From a virus, in the IMG/VR virus record IMGVR_UViG_3300045283_000049, positions 1-42,273 of that record: a DNA stretch of 42,273 nt. One strand, written 5' to 3'. The first letter of the stretch is position 1, and the number at the start of each line of letters is the position of its first letter. Under the pieces are notes generated by a model that ran no database searches, was not told the DNA's origin, and saw only the letters and a list, made by a program, of their open reading frames with translations. A program made the translations under genes and the position numbers. Positions 12,631 through 21,422 of this stretch are shown one piece after another.

Positions 12631-12887
12631 GGGAGTTTCTTTACGATGTCTCCAACCGGCTCTGGGGTCGCCTGCGCCTGCGCGAGGGCTTGGGGTTGCA
12701 TGGCGGCGAGCGTGGCTCCCGATGTCACCTGCGAACGATTCACGAGTGCGAGCCCGGAAATCACGACGGTCTGAATCAGCGCGGCTTGCTCTGTCGTGAC
12801 GTGCAACCCGAAGCCGACGCCGAGCGAGACGCAGGCCGAGACGAACGCGAGGATCAATGTCGGCTCGGCTTTCCAGAGGCTATTCAT
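12627..12887 (-). CDS. Holin-like small membrane protein
   Basis: This 86-residue protein starts MNSLWKAEPTLILAFVSACV. It has two predicted membrane helices (about residues 10-29 and 34-50) with a short loop (LHVTTEQAAL) and a soluble tail after VNRSQVTSGA. The two-helix layout with the RSQVT segment resembles small holins of actinobacteriophages. Its place at the end of the structural block supports a lysis role, but no holin function is shown. Confidence 0.5.
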   Translation of the reverse strand: MNSLWKAEPTLILAFVSACVSLGVGFGLHVTTEQAALIQTVVISGLALVNRSQVTSGATLAAMQPQALAQAQATPEPVGDIVKKLP

Positions 12888-12931
12888 GGGAGCGTCTCCC
12901 GCCGTTCTTCATGTATCCTTCTTGTAATACA

Positions 12932-13480
12932 ATGAGAGATATGTTGATTGATTTGGTCGGTAAGAAATTCGGTCGCCTCACCGTAGAACGAAGAAATCCT
13001 CTTAATGGCCCAGCCGATCAACCGCGCTGGATCTGTCGATGCGATTGTGGGCAGCGGGTTGTTGTCTACGGCGCAAGGCTGAGAATTGGACGCACCAAGA
13101 GTTGCGGATGCTTTCGACGCGAATGGGCTGCTGCGAAGCAGTTCAAACATGGCGAAGCGCCGAGCCCGAGAAATCCAGGCAAGGTCAGCACGGAATATCG
13201 CATCTGGCAAGGCATGAAACGCCGCTGCGATCTTCCGAGCACGAAGGCTTATCCCCGTTATGGTGGACGCGGCATTCGCGTCTGCGCTACATGGCGCGAC
13301 GATTTCCTGGCCTTCGTGCGAGACATGGGGCGACGGCCTAGCCCACGGCATTCCCTGGACCGATGGCCCGACAACGATGGGGACTACGAACCCGGCAATG
13401 TCCGCTGGGCCACCGCAAGAGAACAAGCGCTCAATCGCCGTCCGCGGGCTAAGCGCCATTCCCAGACCCCATCACCTTGA
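12932..13480 (+). CDS. HNH-type homing-endonuclease-like protein
   Basis: This protein runs against the surrounding late genes. ATG 12932 (MRDMLIDLVGKKFGRLTVER) or ATG 12941 is the start. An N-terminal zinc motif (CRCDCG...KSCGC) is followed by YRIWQGMKRRC, RYGGRGIRVCATW and a DMG..P..HSLDRWPDNDG..GNVRWAT segment, a pattern typical of freestanding HNH proteins in phages. It overlaps the end of the TIM-barrel-like gene by 32 bases and starts 45 bases from the holin-like gene. It is probably a mobile intruder between genes; DNA cutting is inferred from the family. Confidence 0.75.
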   Translation: MRDMLIDLVGKKFGRLTVERRNPLNGPADQPRWICRCDCGQRVVVYGARLRIGRTKSCGCFRREWAAAKQFKHGEAPSPRNPGKVSTEYRIWQGMKRRCDLPSTKAYPRYGGRGIRVCATWRDDFLAFVRDMGRRPSPRHSLDRWPDNDGDYEPGNVRWATAREQALNRRPRAKRHSQTPSP

Positions 13481-14516
13481 CCGTTCCCGCAGGCCCAGAT
13501 TCGCTCGGTGCTGTGATAGCAAGTTGTCCCAGGCGATTGCCTTCGGCTTCAGAGCACGTGCCGTTAAACTGCAAGGCCGCTGAAATTTCCAGCATCACGA
13601 AATCGAAGGGATGTCCAAAACCGCTGTCTGTCGGCATGAAGAACTGCCCGGCACATCGCACTAGACAGTCGTGAATCCAGTCCAAGAACGTGGCGTCGTC
13701 AGCCGCGAGTTCCTTCTGCGCGAGAATGCCGGTTAGCTTCCCTACGTTCGCAGCCCAGAACGCGGCGGTGTTCTGGCCGTTCTGCTGCCACGAGAACACA
13801 CGCTCTCCGAAATGGACGTAACCGAGTGTTCCCGGCTGTTTCAACCAGCGCGGCGAGAGCGTATCGATCAACTCCTGCACCTGAGTCGGCGAGAGCCACA
13901 ACGACAGCTCCCAGCCGACACAGAACATCGGCACGATCCCGACAAGGGCATCAATCACCGGCCCGGCGGATGCCGCAATCGCCCGCACGTCAGCCGGATC
14001 AAAGTCCTTCGACGCGAGCATCACACACGGATAGAACCCGTCCGCGATGAGCCCCTGACACAGTTCCTTGAACTTGTTGATCCCCGTGCCGAACGCGCTC
14101 GAGTCCGGCCACGAGAGCAGGAAATGCGTGTAGCCCTTCGCTTTCATCGCTGATCGGATCTTCGTGCGCGTATCCGTGTCGTAGCGGTCATAGAACCACG
14201 ACAGGAACAGCGACGGATCCGGCGCACCGCCCTGCACTAGTGGAAGCCCCGCGATATGAAGTCCACACATCTGTCCAGACCAGAATCGCGGGGCGGGCTT
14301 AAAAGGGCCGACAGGTCCGGGGTTCAGCGCGGCTTCGAGCTCCGCGAGATGCTTCTGGCGTGAGGCCGCATAGCCGAGATTTCCAGCCGTGGCGTCGTAT
14401 ACCATGCGCGTGGCCCAGACCACGTTTTCGAGATCCGGCGTCCGTCCTGCGGCTTTGTAGGCCGCTACCACGTCTTGTTCAAACGCGACGACTTGTGATT
14501 CGTCGTAGCCGATCAA
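13449..14516 (-). CDS. TIM-barrel-like protein, possible glycoside hydrolase or lysin
   Basis: This 355-residue frame starts at TTG 14516, overlapping the previous stop as TTGA. After a helical N-terminal part come repeated strand-helix units: SAMKAKGYTHFLLSWPDSSA, LIADGFYPCVMLASKDFD, VIDALVGIVPMFCVGWELSL, LGYVHFGERVFSWQQ. These look like a (beta/alpha)8 barrel, and the acidic residue in GWELSLW is a candidate catalytic residue. I cannot place it in a named family. Its position in a membrane-protein cassette makes it the best candidate for the endolysin or a tail-associated depolymerase. Confidence 0.45.
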   Translation of the reverse strand: MIGYDESQVVAFEQDVVAAYKAAGRTPDLENVVWATRMVYDATAGNLGYAASRQKHLAELEAALNPGPVGPFKPAPRFWSGQMCGLHIAGLPLVQGGAPDPSLFLSWFYDRYDTDTRTKIRSAMKAKGYTHFLLSWPDSSAFGTGINKFKELCQGLIADGFYPCVMLASKDFDPADVRAIAASAGPVIDALVGIVPMFCVGWELSLWLSPTQVQELIDTLSPRWLKQPGTLGYVHFGERVFSWQQNGQNTAAFWAANVGKLTGILAQKELAADDATFLDWIHDCLVRCAGQFFMPTDSGFGHPFDFVMLEISAALQFNGTCSEAEGNRLGQLAITAPSESGPAGTVKVMGSGNGA

Positions 14517-14707
14517 TTGAGCCTCAGATGAGGACCGCCGATGAAGCCGAGCGACTGAATGATCCAGAGGAGCACTATGAGCACGAGCACCACATAGACC
14601 ACTGTGGCGATCGGATCACCCACGCCGAAGGCTGCCATCAGCGACCGCGCCGCCCAGAGCACAATACAGAACACGAGCAAAGCGACGAGTAGGCCAATGA
14701 GTGACAT
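14513..14707 (-). CDS. Two-helix membrane protein of the Thivi_2564 type
   Basis: This 64-residue protein starts MSLIGLLVALLVFCIVLWAA. Two membrane helices (about residues 3-22 and 34-55) are joined by the loop SLMAAFGVGDPIA, a pattern I know from the Thivi_2564 membrane family. GGAG lies 5 bases before ATG 14707, which overlaps the previous stop by one base; a GTG one codon earlier is less likely. A holin or antiholin role is suggested by the neighbours only. Confidence 0.55.
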   Translation of the reverse strand: MSLIGLLVALLVFCIVLWAARSLMAAFGVGDPIATVVYVVLVLIVLLWIIQSLGFIGGPHLRLN

Positions 14708-15057
14708 CACTTCTCCTTTTGCGCGAGTATATCCGTGCGGTCGTTGGCATCGTTCCGGCCTTGCGCGCGTCCTTCTAAGAGTCCATCGGCTCGCGCGGCG
14801 ATCGTCGCGTTCTTCATGAAGGCATCCAGACGTGAGTTCACCGACAGATGCGTTTCCTGCGCTTTCATGAACGCCAACAGCGAAATCGTCGTCGGCGCGA
14901 GCGAGCCGAGAATGCCACCGATCACGATCGTATTGTCCTGCCCAGGTCTGGCAATCGTCACGATGACGACGCCTACCACGCCGATAATCGCCATCAGCAC
15001 GACGGCAATCACGTAAGGGACGTTATTCGGCGGTGGCACGATGGACGGCTCGGTCAT
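14707..15057 (-). CDS. Membrane protein with two helices
   Basis: This 116-residue protein starts MTEPSIVPPPNNVPYVIAVV. Membrane segments at about residues 14-37 and 43-66 precede a soluble helical tail (AQETHLSVNSRLDAFMKNAT). It starts directly after the previous TAG. In size and layout it could be a holin or a spanin partner. No diagnostic motif. Confidence 0.5.
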   Translation of the reverse strand: MTEPSIVPPPNNVPYVIAVVLMAIIGVVGVVIVTIARPGQDNTIVIGGILGSLAPTTISLLAFMKAQETHLSVNSRLDAFMKNATIAARADGLLEGRAQGRNDANDRTDILAQKEK

Positions 15058-15285
15058 CTAGTGCGGATCCTTCTCCTGCCAGACGCGCACGATGGATGCC
15101 TTCATCAAGGTAGTCGTGCCGCGTTCCATCAGATCGTAATGGCGCAGGATCCACGTCGCGCACGGCTCGGCGTATTCCTTGTCGAGTCCGTCCTTGACCA
15201 TCAACTTCGTGAGGGCGAGGACCGCTTCACGCGATCCCGGCGGGCAGCAAATTTCGAGGGCGCAGTTCTGGGCTCCATTACTCAT
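15058..15285 (-). CDS. Hypothetical small soluble protein
   Basis: This 75-residue protein starts MSNGAQNCALEICCPPGSRE and continues with helices (AVLALTKLMVKDGLDKEYAE, ATWILRHYDLM). ATG 15285 overlaps the previous stop as ATGA. Phage proteins with an N-terminal EICCPPGS segment are known to me as small uncharacterised proteins near lysis genes. Function unknown. Confidence 0.5.
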   Translation of the reverse strand: MSNGAQNCALEICCPPGSREAVLALTKLMVKDGLDKEYAEPCATWILRHYDLMERGTTTLMKASIVRVWQEKDPH

Positions 15286-15725
15286 TTCGCAGTCCTTTGT
15301 GGAGAGACGCCTTTGATTCCAGCTCCAACGAGGAGCCCTTTGAGTTCCGCGACCGTGCGATCCGTGTCTTCGATGTTGACCCTGTTTAGTTTGGTTTCCT
15401 GGCGCCAGTCATCAATCTGGCGTTGCATCATTAGGTTCGTTTCGCTCTGCCGCTGCTGGTAGCTCTCGAACGCGGTTTTTAGATCGCGAATATCCGAGCG
15501 CATGCCCCATTGGACGCCGACTTGCGCGCCATACATACCGCACGCACCGACGACGAATAAGAGCACATCACGGAGTGAAAGCTTCGAGGTCGTAATGTCC
15601 CCGAAGCGTCGGCCGGACGGAGGCGTCACGGGCTCATATGACGCCAAGACGCCTCGGCGGCCCGCTCCGCTATCTTGATTCGTTGAGTCTCGAAGGGCAT
15701 CATGCACAGACCACTCAGCCTGCAA
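15282..15725 (-). CDS. Single-pass membrane protein with coiled coil
   Basis: The frame encodes 147 residues from TTG 15725; a GTG at VHDALRDSTN is another possible start. A membrane segment LRDVLLFVVGACGMYGAQVG (about residues 51-70) is followed by a long charged helix (FESYQQRQSETNLMMQRQID) that is probably a coiled coil. An inner-membrane anchor plus periplasmic coiled coil is the layout of spanin-like and holin-associated proteins. The role is inferred. Confidence 0.45.
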   Translation of the reverse strand: MQAEWSVHDALRDSTNQDSGAGRRGVLASYEPVTPPSGRRFGDITTSKLSLRDVLLFVVGACGMYGAQVGVQWGMRSDIRDLKTAFESYQQRQSETNLMMQRQIDDWRQETKLNRVNIEDTDRTVAELKGLLVGAGIKGVSPQRTAK

Positions 15726-17220
15726 TCGAACCTAAGAGCCCCGACTGATACTTCGTCGCGGCGCCGTTATCGCCATACCATGTCGTCGTGTTCGTGCCGC
15801 TGCCCTGCTCGAGCCAGCCAAAGACGTGATGGCCGACGACGGGATATTTGCGGAGCACGGCTTGCCCTGGAATGAGCACGCTCGCCGATGTGCCGCTGCG
15901 CAACGGTTGACCGATGACACTCGCATCAGGCGTCGTGCTCACCGTCGTGGCCTGATCCGAAATCGAGATGAACGTATTGTCATCTGCCGCGCTGTTGGAG
16001 GTCATTGACACGAGCGTGAGATGCGCTTCGACTTCGGCCACACCCACGACGCATTCCACCTGATTACTCGCGGAGGCATTCGCTTGCCGATACGCGGCCG
16101 TCGAATAGGTCCATGAGTCCGTGGCTTCAAAGCGCTTCAGCGTCCGTGGCACGCGGTTGTAGTAGTTCCACACGAAGCGCTTGACGAAGGAATCCTCAGT
16201 CTGGCCGCTCACGCTCGTCGTGCGACACGTCCCGAGATAGCGCCGCGTCAGTGCGCCCGTCTTGGAGAGCACGCCGTTCTGGAGCACTAAGGCCGTGGCG
16301 CGCGTCGTGTCATTCGTCCACGCCAGGAGTTCTAGAGTCGCCACGCCAGCATTACTGAAGCAGAACACGTCGTAGGTCGTGACTGTCGTGGCTGGCACGG
16401 CGATGGAAATCTCGGTGAAGCTCACAAGGTTCCAGTTCGTGCCGTCGTAGAGCGAAATATAGTTGCCGCCATACGGCGTGAAGAAAATCGTGGTTGCGGC
16501 CGTGACATCCGCCGTCGTGACCGGAACCGCTGTCGTGAGCGTCAACCGTCCCTGCACCGTGCTATTGACCACGACAGGAACAGTCGGCACGTCTTTCAGG
16601 ACGATCGATGACGTGGTATCGGCGACGCCAACTTTGCGCGCATTCGTCGGAGCGGTCCCAGTGAGTGCGCCAGCCGTGCCCACATAGTAGGTGCTGCCGA
16701 CGACGAGCCCTGCGAGTCCAGTGATGGTGCCGCTGAGACGAATGGAACCCGCCGCGCCGCTCGAGATCGCGGCCACGGTCATCCCGATTTCAGGCGTCGT
16801 GCTCGAATACGTGTTCGCAGAATCGGCCTTATACCAGAGCCCCGCCGTTTTTCCGCCTGACCCATCTGAGAGGTAGACGACGAGTCCGGCCGTCAGCGCT
16901 TCGCCAGCCGTGCCAGTGACATCCAGACCTGAGGCGATCTGCCCACCGATATTGTCTTGCGAGTAGAGCGAAGAGCCGTCCGGGTTCTGAAGCACGAACT
17001 TGTAGGACGCGCCCGGCGAGAGGAAGACGGGCCCGACTTGCCCTGACGAGTTCGCGACGATCGGGTTGCTGTTCGGCACGAGCAGCGATACGTCCGTATA
17101 TGTCGCTAGCGGTGTGGAAGTCCCGGCTGTGTAGGTGTAGAGCAAGGCTCCGCTGATCGGTTTCCCTGCGGCATTTAAGACGGTATAGCGGGGCCATGGT
17201 GTCAAAGTGCCGGTAGCCAA
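15715..17220 (-). CDS. Tail fibre or spike protein
   Basis: This 501-residue protein starts at TTG 17220 (ATGTLTPWPRYTVLNAAGKP). Its first 85 residues, with ISGALLYTYTAGTSTPLATY and NPIVANSSGQVGPVFLSPG, form a module I know from the N-termini of many phage tail proteins, where it anchors the fibre to the virion. The rest is beta-rich, rich in Thr, Ser and Gly, with no catalytic motif seen, and ends YQSGLLGSIAG. It follows the ejection genes, as tail genes do in P22-type phages. Confidence 0.7.
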   Translation of the reverse strand: MATGTLTPWPRYTVLNAAGKPISGALLYTYTAGTSTPLATYTDVSLLVPNSNPIVANSSGQVGPVFLSPGASYKFVLQNPDGSSLYSQDNIGGQIASGLDVTGTAGEALTAGLVVYLSDGSGGKTAGLWYKADSANTYSSTTPEIGMTVAAISSGAAGSIRLSGTITGLAGLVVGSTYYVGTAGALTGTAPTNARKVGVADTTSSIVLKDVPTVPVVVNSTVQGRLTLTTAVPVTTADVTAATTIFFTPYGGNYISLYDGTNWNLVSFTEISIAVPATTVTTYDVFCFSNAGVATLELLAWTNDTTRATALVLQNGVLSKTGALTRRYLGTCRTTSVSGQTEDSFVKRFVWNYYNRVPRTLKRFEATDSWTYSTAAYRQANASASNQVECVVGVAEVEAHLTLVSMTSNSAADDNTFISISDQATTVSTTPDASVIGQPLRSGTSASVLIPGQAVLRKYPVVGHHVFGWLEQGSGTNTTTWYGDNGAATKYQSGLLGSIAG

Positions 17221-17838
17221 CTAGCGTCCACCCTTTGCAGCGATGAGCGCTTCCAGCGCCTGTATTTTCGACAGCCCTTGCTTCATCAGGTAACTCACTG
17301 CGGCGTTGATCAGTGGCGCGCCTTCGCCGGCCACAGGTTCACGATTCAACCCCACGCCGAGAAAGCCGATGTCTGACCGTTTCGGCTCAGCCATCTGCGC
17401 GAGGTCTAGCGCCCCTTGCGCCCCTGACAGCGTGCTGAGTGCTTGGACATAGGGCGCCGCGGCTTCGAGGAGCGGAGATGCCTTGAGCGCGATCCGTTGC
17501 ACTGCACTGCCAGATAATTTCCCGATCTTTTCGCCCGTCACGGCGCCGATTGCGGCCCCGCTGACAGGGGACCCGTGAGCTAGACCAGCCGCGAGCCCCT
17601 TGATGGCACCAACCGCCTCTCCTGCTTTCGCGACGTTGCTGACGGTGTTCGGACTCGTGGCGACTGAATCCACGGCCGTGCGAACTAATGGCGCGACCGC
17701 AGCCGCACCACGCATCCCAAGTGACGGCGCTGACTGCGACTGCACTACATCAGGAGGCTTGGCTGCTGGCGCGTCCGGCGCTGGCGCCCATCCAGCCGCC
17801 GCGAGCTGTTCAAGGGTTTGCCCTTGTCCTACTGCCAT
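17221..17838 (-). CDS. Hypothetical virion-associated protein
   Basis: This 205-residue protein starts MAVGQGQTLEQLAAAGWAPA. It is rich in Ala and Gly with helices such as AVGAIKGLAAGLAHGSPVSG and a short hydrophobic stretch (SGAAIGAVTGEKIGKLSG). The start overlaps the end of the ejection protein gene by 10 bases. It may be a further ejection or internal protein; there is no family match I can name. Confidence 0.5.
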   Translation of the reverse strand: MAVGQGQTLEQLAAAGWAPAPDAPAAKPPDVVQSQSAPSLGMRGAAAVAPLVRTAVDSVATSPNTVSNVAKAGEAVGAIKGLAAGLAHGSPVSGAAIGAVTGEKIGKLSGSAVQRIALKASPLLEAAAPYVQALSTLSGAQGALDLAQMAEPKRSDIGFLGVGLNREPVAGEGAPLINAAVSYLMKQGLSKIQALEALIAAKGGR

Positions 17839-19487
17839 GTCTTCCCGCCATCGATGGAGGTGACAAGCCTGCGCTCGCCTTTCGGATTAACCAGAACCTT
17901 CGATTGTCGCAATGGATTGAGTGAGTTGGCTTCAAGGGCCATGCGCCGCTGTTCGTCGAGATCGGTCGGCGCGAGGCCGCGGAGATATCCCATCGACCCT
18001 TCTCGGTTCTGTTCCGCGATGTGTCCCTGACGCTCGATGGATTCGCGCAGCATCTTCGTGATCGCTTGGGTATTCGCAGCGATGGGCTGGCCCGTGAGAT
18101 AAGTCAAGCCCGCCGCGATGTCACCTTTGGCGGTCTTCTGCTGGAACTCCTTCATCATGCCTTCGCCGGCGGGTGACGTGCCCGCCGTCAGCTTCGCGAG
18201 CGAGAGCGCCAGCTCGTTCAACTGCACCGTTGGGATGTTATATTCGCCCGTCTTTGGATCGTAGAACTGATCCATCATACCGAGTGCGTGATTCGCCTGT
18301 TGGACCTTCGCATCCTCCATACCGATGCCACCAGAGCGACTCGACATCGCCCGCGCGAGCACCGTTCGGTATTCCTGTTCAAGCTTCGGTTGACTGATGG
18401 CTTTTTCAGGGACCGGATTCGCGATGTCGTATTGACGCTCGCGCATGTGCTGTTGAAACGCGACGCTTGAGGTAATCGCCGCTTTATTTTTATCGAAGGT
18501 CTGGCGGTCCTCATAGCTCAAGTCTTCGGCCTTCGTCTTTCCGATGGACTTGGCATACGCATCGAGTGCTAGTTCGTTCTCCGTGCGCTTCGGTTCAGGT
18601 CGCCCAGCCGCGAGAGCTTTGATGGCTTCTTGGTCGCCTTGAGCAGCGCGGATCTTGAGCTCTACTTCTGTTGGAGGCTTTGGGGCTCCCTTGGCTATGA
18701 CACGGCCATAGCGATCTGTCTCTGTCGCGCCTTCGGTGAGAACTTTAGTGCCGCCGAGTTGCGCGGCCCTGTCCATAAAGGTCGTGAGTGCCGCTGACTG
18801 TTGCTCCGGTGGTAGTGCGGCGATCTGCTGGCGAATCTTTGCGTAGTCTTCCGGCGTGATCGCCTTGTTCGCGATCGCCGGTTGCACGACAAAATCCATT
18901 GCATCTGGAATCGCCACGCCGAGCGCTGACATCTTGAGCGTGCCAGCGGCGAGATCTCCGACAAGTAGTGACTGCTGCTGCGCGGCCTGCTGCTGCGCGG
19001 CTTGATGCTTCGTGATCGACTCGTTGATCTGTTCAGCGCCTTTCAATAGTTCGGGCGCCATGTGTCCGTGCCCAGACGAGGCGAGCGCGGCCGTCAGCCC
19101 TTGAATATCAAACAGCCCTTTGGAGTCCAGATAACTCGGACGCCTCGGTCCGGTATCGCCCGGAGCCATCTGGTCGCCGGCCATTAACTGATCGACGCTC
19201 GCCCGTCCCTGTTGTTGCTGTTGCGCTTCGGCGAGCTGCATCCCTCGAAGTTGATTGACCTGATCCTGCGCTTTCGCTTGCTGGATCTGCTGTGGAATCG
19301 CGGCGACGGCTTGCCCGATGTTCTGTGCTGCGCCAGCCCACGCATTGCCCGATTGCTGCGCTGCCGCCGCTTGTGCGTTGCCTCCGAGTTCGGCCGCCCG
19401 CGCATACGCCTGCCCTGGGGCTTGGATCAACTGCGAGATCGATCCGACATAGGGCGAACGATACTGGTCGTATTGGAACGGAGGCAT
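17829..19487 (-). CDS. Large ejection-type internal virion protein
   Basis: This 552-residue protein starts MPPFQYDQYRSPYVGSISQL. Most of it is predicted helix, with a Gln/Ala-rich section (AAAAQQSGNAWAGAAQNIGQ, then QQIQQAKAQDQVNQ). Such Ala/Gln-rich helical proteins after the gp10-like gene correspond to the P22 ejection proteins gp20/gp16, which leave the capsid with the DNA. No lytic transglycosylase motif is visible. The end SIDGGKTWQ is a common closing motif of these phage proteins. Confidence 0.6.
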   Translation of the reverse strand: MPPFQYDQYRSPYVGSISQLIQAPGQAYARAAELGGNAQAAAAQQSGNAWAGAAQNIGQAVAAIPQQIQQAKAQDQVNQLRGMQLAEAQQQQQGRASVDQLMAGDQMAPGDTGPRRPSYLDSKGLFDIQGLTAALASSGHGHMAPELLKGAEQINESITKHQAAQQQAAQQQSLLVGDLAAGTLKMSALGVAIPDAMDFVVQPAIANKAITPEDYAKIRQQIAALPPEQQSAALTTFMDRAAQLGGTKVLTEGATETDRYGRVIAKGAPKPPTEVELKIRAAQGDQEAIKALAAGRPEPKRTENELALDAYAKSIGKTKAEDLSYEDRQTFDKNKAAITSSVAFQQHMRERQYDIANPVPEKAISQPKLEQEYRTVLARAMSSRSGGIGMEDAKVQQANHALGMMDQFYDPKTGEYNIPTVQLNELALSLAKLTAGTSPAGEGMMKEFQQKTAKGDIAAGLTYLTGQPIAANTQAITKMLRESIERQGHIAEQNREGSMGYLRGLAPTDLDEQRRMALEANSLNPLRQSKVLVNPKGERRLVTSIDGGKTWQ

Positions 19488-20351
19488 TTATCCTTGGAGG
19501 AATGGTGCCCGATAGTTGTAGAGCAACTGTTGGTTTGCGAGCCACTGATCGTAAGCGGTTTTGTATTGATCCATCGCGGAGTTGTAGCCAAACTCGTTCG
19601 CCCGCTGACCTGCTGCGGCCTGCGTCGCGTAGCCTTGCATTTTCGGCGCGAACTCTGCCTGTGCGCCTTGGAATGCATACTGGTAGGGCAATACGTTCTG
19701 ATTCAGCACGTTCCGATCGTAGGTGCTCGCTTCGCGGCCGTAGGCATCGTTGTATTTGGTGCCGGCATAGTTCTGTCCCCATGCTGCGATGTCTTTCAAC
19801 GTGCCGCCGCCGTTGAGCACGCCGCGCGCTGCTGCCGATTGCTGCAAGCCTTGGAGCCCTTCATCCATCCCGAACTTGAAGCCGGGTTCGTTGAGGACTG
19901 ATTCGCCGGTCGGCGCAGCGAATGGTGCCGGCGCGGTATATTTCGGCGCGTGGAACTCCGGCAGTGAGGGAAGCCAGCTCGTATCGTTGCCGGGGAGTGC
20001 TGGCGCGGTGCCAACGAATGGCGAGATCAGTGAACCAATGGAACTTCCACCAGTTCCACCGTCGCCTCCACCCGTTGTCGTGGATCCGCCTGCTGGCGTG
20101 TCTGGCACGTCCATCGCCATGTGCGGATCCCAGTGATAGCCTGGGGGCGACTGATGGCCGGGAAGGTTGACCCGCGGATCGTTCTGCCAATCTGTGATCG
20201 GGCCGGCGCCTGACGCCGAGCTCGGGGCATCCGGGACAAGGTTGCCTTGCTCGTCGTAGTGATAGCCGACTGGCGCGGGTCGTTGCCCGCCGTCATAGAG
20301 TCCGTTGCCGGTGTAGCCGTCTTCAGTGTTGTAGTCGCCTGCGAAAGCCAT
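19488..20351 (-). CDS. Ejection-type internal virion protein
   Basis: This 287-residue protein starts MAFAGDYNTEDGYTGNGLYD. The C-terminal half contains EPGFKFGMDEGLQGLQQSAA, then RGVLNGGGTLKDIAAWGQNY, a signature I associate with phage DNA-ejection proteins of podoviruses, followed by Gln/Ala-rich helices. The N-terminal half is Gly/Pro/Thr-rich and flexible. Position between two other ejection-type genes supports the call. Confidence 0.7.
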   Translation of the reverse strand: MAFAGDYNTEDGYTGNGLYDGGQRPAPVGYHYDEQGNLVPDAPSSASGAGPITDWQNDPRVNLPGHQSPPGYHWDPHMAMDVPDTPAGGSTTTGGGDGGTGGSSIGSLISPFVGTAPALPGNDTSWLPSLPEFHAPKYTAPAPFAAPTGESVLNEPGFKFGMDEGLQGLQQSAAARGVLNGGGTLKDIAAWGQNYAGTKYNDAYGREASTYDRNVLNQNVLPYQYAFQGAQAEFAPKMQGYATQAAAGQRANEFGYNSAMDQYKTAYDQWLANQQLLYNYRAPFLQG

Positions 20352-20352
20352 A

Positions 20353-21054
20353 TCAGTAACTCACTCTCGGCATCTGAAGGGCCGGCGTCAAGGGCTGGGC
20401 GCTATAACTCGGCGGAGGGATCAAGGTGCTCAATGGCGCGAGGTAACCGGGTTTTGGTGCGCCCGCGGCCGGCGCTCCACCACTGCCGCCGAAGATGTCT
20501 GCCGCAGCTAGTCTCGTATTGCCGTAGTTCGGATCATTGATCTCTTTCGCGCGTGCGGCGAGTTCTGGAGCCTTGGACACCCAGTAGGGCGTTTCCGTGT
20601 CTGGGACGCCGCGCGCTTTGAAATAGGCCGAGACTTGCTGCGCCACTTGGCCAGGCGCCGCAGTCCAATCGACTTGCGGCACTGCGCCGCCTCCAGTGCT
20701 CGGCATGCCCTGTGAAGATCCTCCAGGCATTGAGGAGACATAGCCGGGGATCTTTCGGGCGGGGAGTCCCAACATGCTACCGATGGAGCTTTGATAGCCT
20801 TGTCGTGCGGCCCACTGGTCATAATTAGATTTCTGCGTCGTCTCGAAACGCTGGGCATCCGTGGCGGCTTGCTGCTGCTGAAACGTGAGCGCATCTCGCG
20901 CCGCCTGCGCTTGGAGTTCGCCGGACTTGTCCGCCGATGCCGTCTGGAGCCGTGCGGCATCCTGCGCGGCGCCCGATTGTTTCTTGGCCGCGTAGACACT
21001 AGCGCCTGCGCTCGCAGCGCCAACGATCAGCGGTATGGCAATGGCTGCTGGCAT
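20353..21054 (-). CDS. Ejection-type protein resembling P22 gp7
   Basis: This 233-residue protein starts MPAAIAIPLIVGAASAGASV. An N-terminal hydrophobic segment is followed by a long Ala/Gln helix (QAQAARDALTFQQQQAATDA) and a Gly/Pro-rich second half. The length is close to P22 gp7 (229 residues), and the N-terminal hydrophobic segment plus Q-rich helix is typical of such internal proteins. The function would be delivery of DNA across the cell envelope. Confidence 0.6.
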   Translation of the reverse strand: MPAAIAIPLIVGAASAGASVYAAKKQSGAAQDAARLQTASADKSGELQAQAARDALTFQQQQAATDAQRFETTQKSNYDQWAARQGYQSSIGSMLGLPARKIPGYVSSMPGGSSQGMPSTGGGAVPQVDWTAAPGQVAQQVSAYFKARGVPDTETPYWVSKAPELAARAKEINDPNYGNTRLAAADIFGGSGGAPAAGAPKPGYLAPLSTLIPPPSYSAQPLTPALQMPRVSY

Positions 21055-21422
21055 TAGGATTCCTTCATCGAAAGCACGTAATGATCACCGGGGAGCTGCA
21101 TGGCCCCGACGTGGCTCAGAAGTTCGCGCACGTCATCAGAGAGCGCGGCCGTCGCCATCGTCTTCGCGCCTTGATTCATGGCTTCGCGCTGCACGCCGGC
21201 CCAGAGTCGCCGCGCCACGCTCGAGCGCCCGCGATGCTGCGGATGAATCCACAAGCATTCTCCGTGCAGCACCCACATCAGCACATGACACCCGAGGATC
21301 TGTTCAGCCTCTTCGACCACGACGACGGTTGCGAGCAGCGGATCGAGGTGCGGCCACAGTGTCGCGGCTTCCGTGCTCTCGAGCCGATGCCATTCTTCGA
21401 CGGGCAGAATGCGCGTCACCAT
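21054..21422 (-). CDS. GNAT-like acetyltransferase
   Basis: This 122-residue protein starts MVTRILPVEEWHRLESTEAA at ATG 21422, which overlaps the stop of the preceding gene by one base. It has the order beta (TVVVVEEAEQILGCHVLMWV), a core WIHPQHRGRSSVARRLWAGV with an R-G-R-S-S-V-A loop typical of acetyl-CoA binding, and a final LLSHVGAMQLPGDHYVLSM segment. The protein is short for GNAT. The substrate is unknown. Such genes occur among ejection genes of other podoviruses. Confidence 0.6.
   Translation of the reverse strand: MVTRILPVEEWHRLESTEAATLWPHLDPLLATVVVVEEAEQILGCHVLMWVLHGECLWIHPQHRGRSSVARRLWAGVQREAMNQGAKTMATAALSDDVRELLSHVGAMQLPGDHYVLSMKES

Noticed and set aside
12884-13459. Minus-strand open frame opposite the HNH gene at 12932.
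   Set aside because: Shadow; the HNH core on the plus strand is clear.
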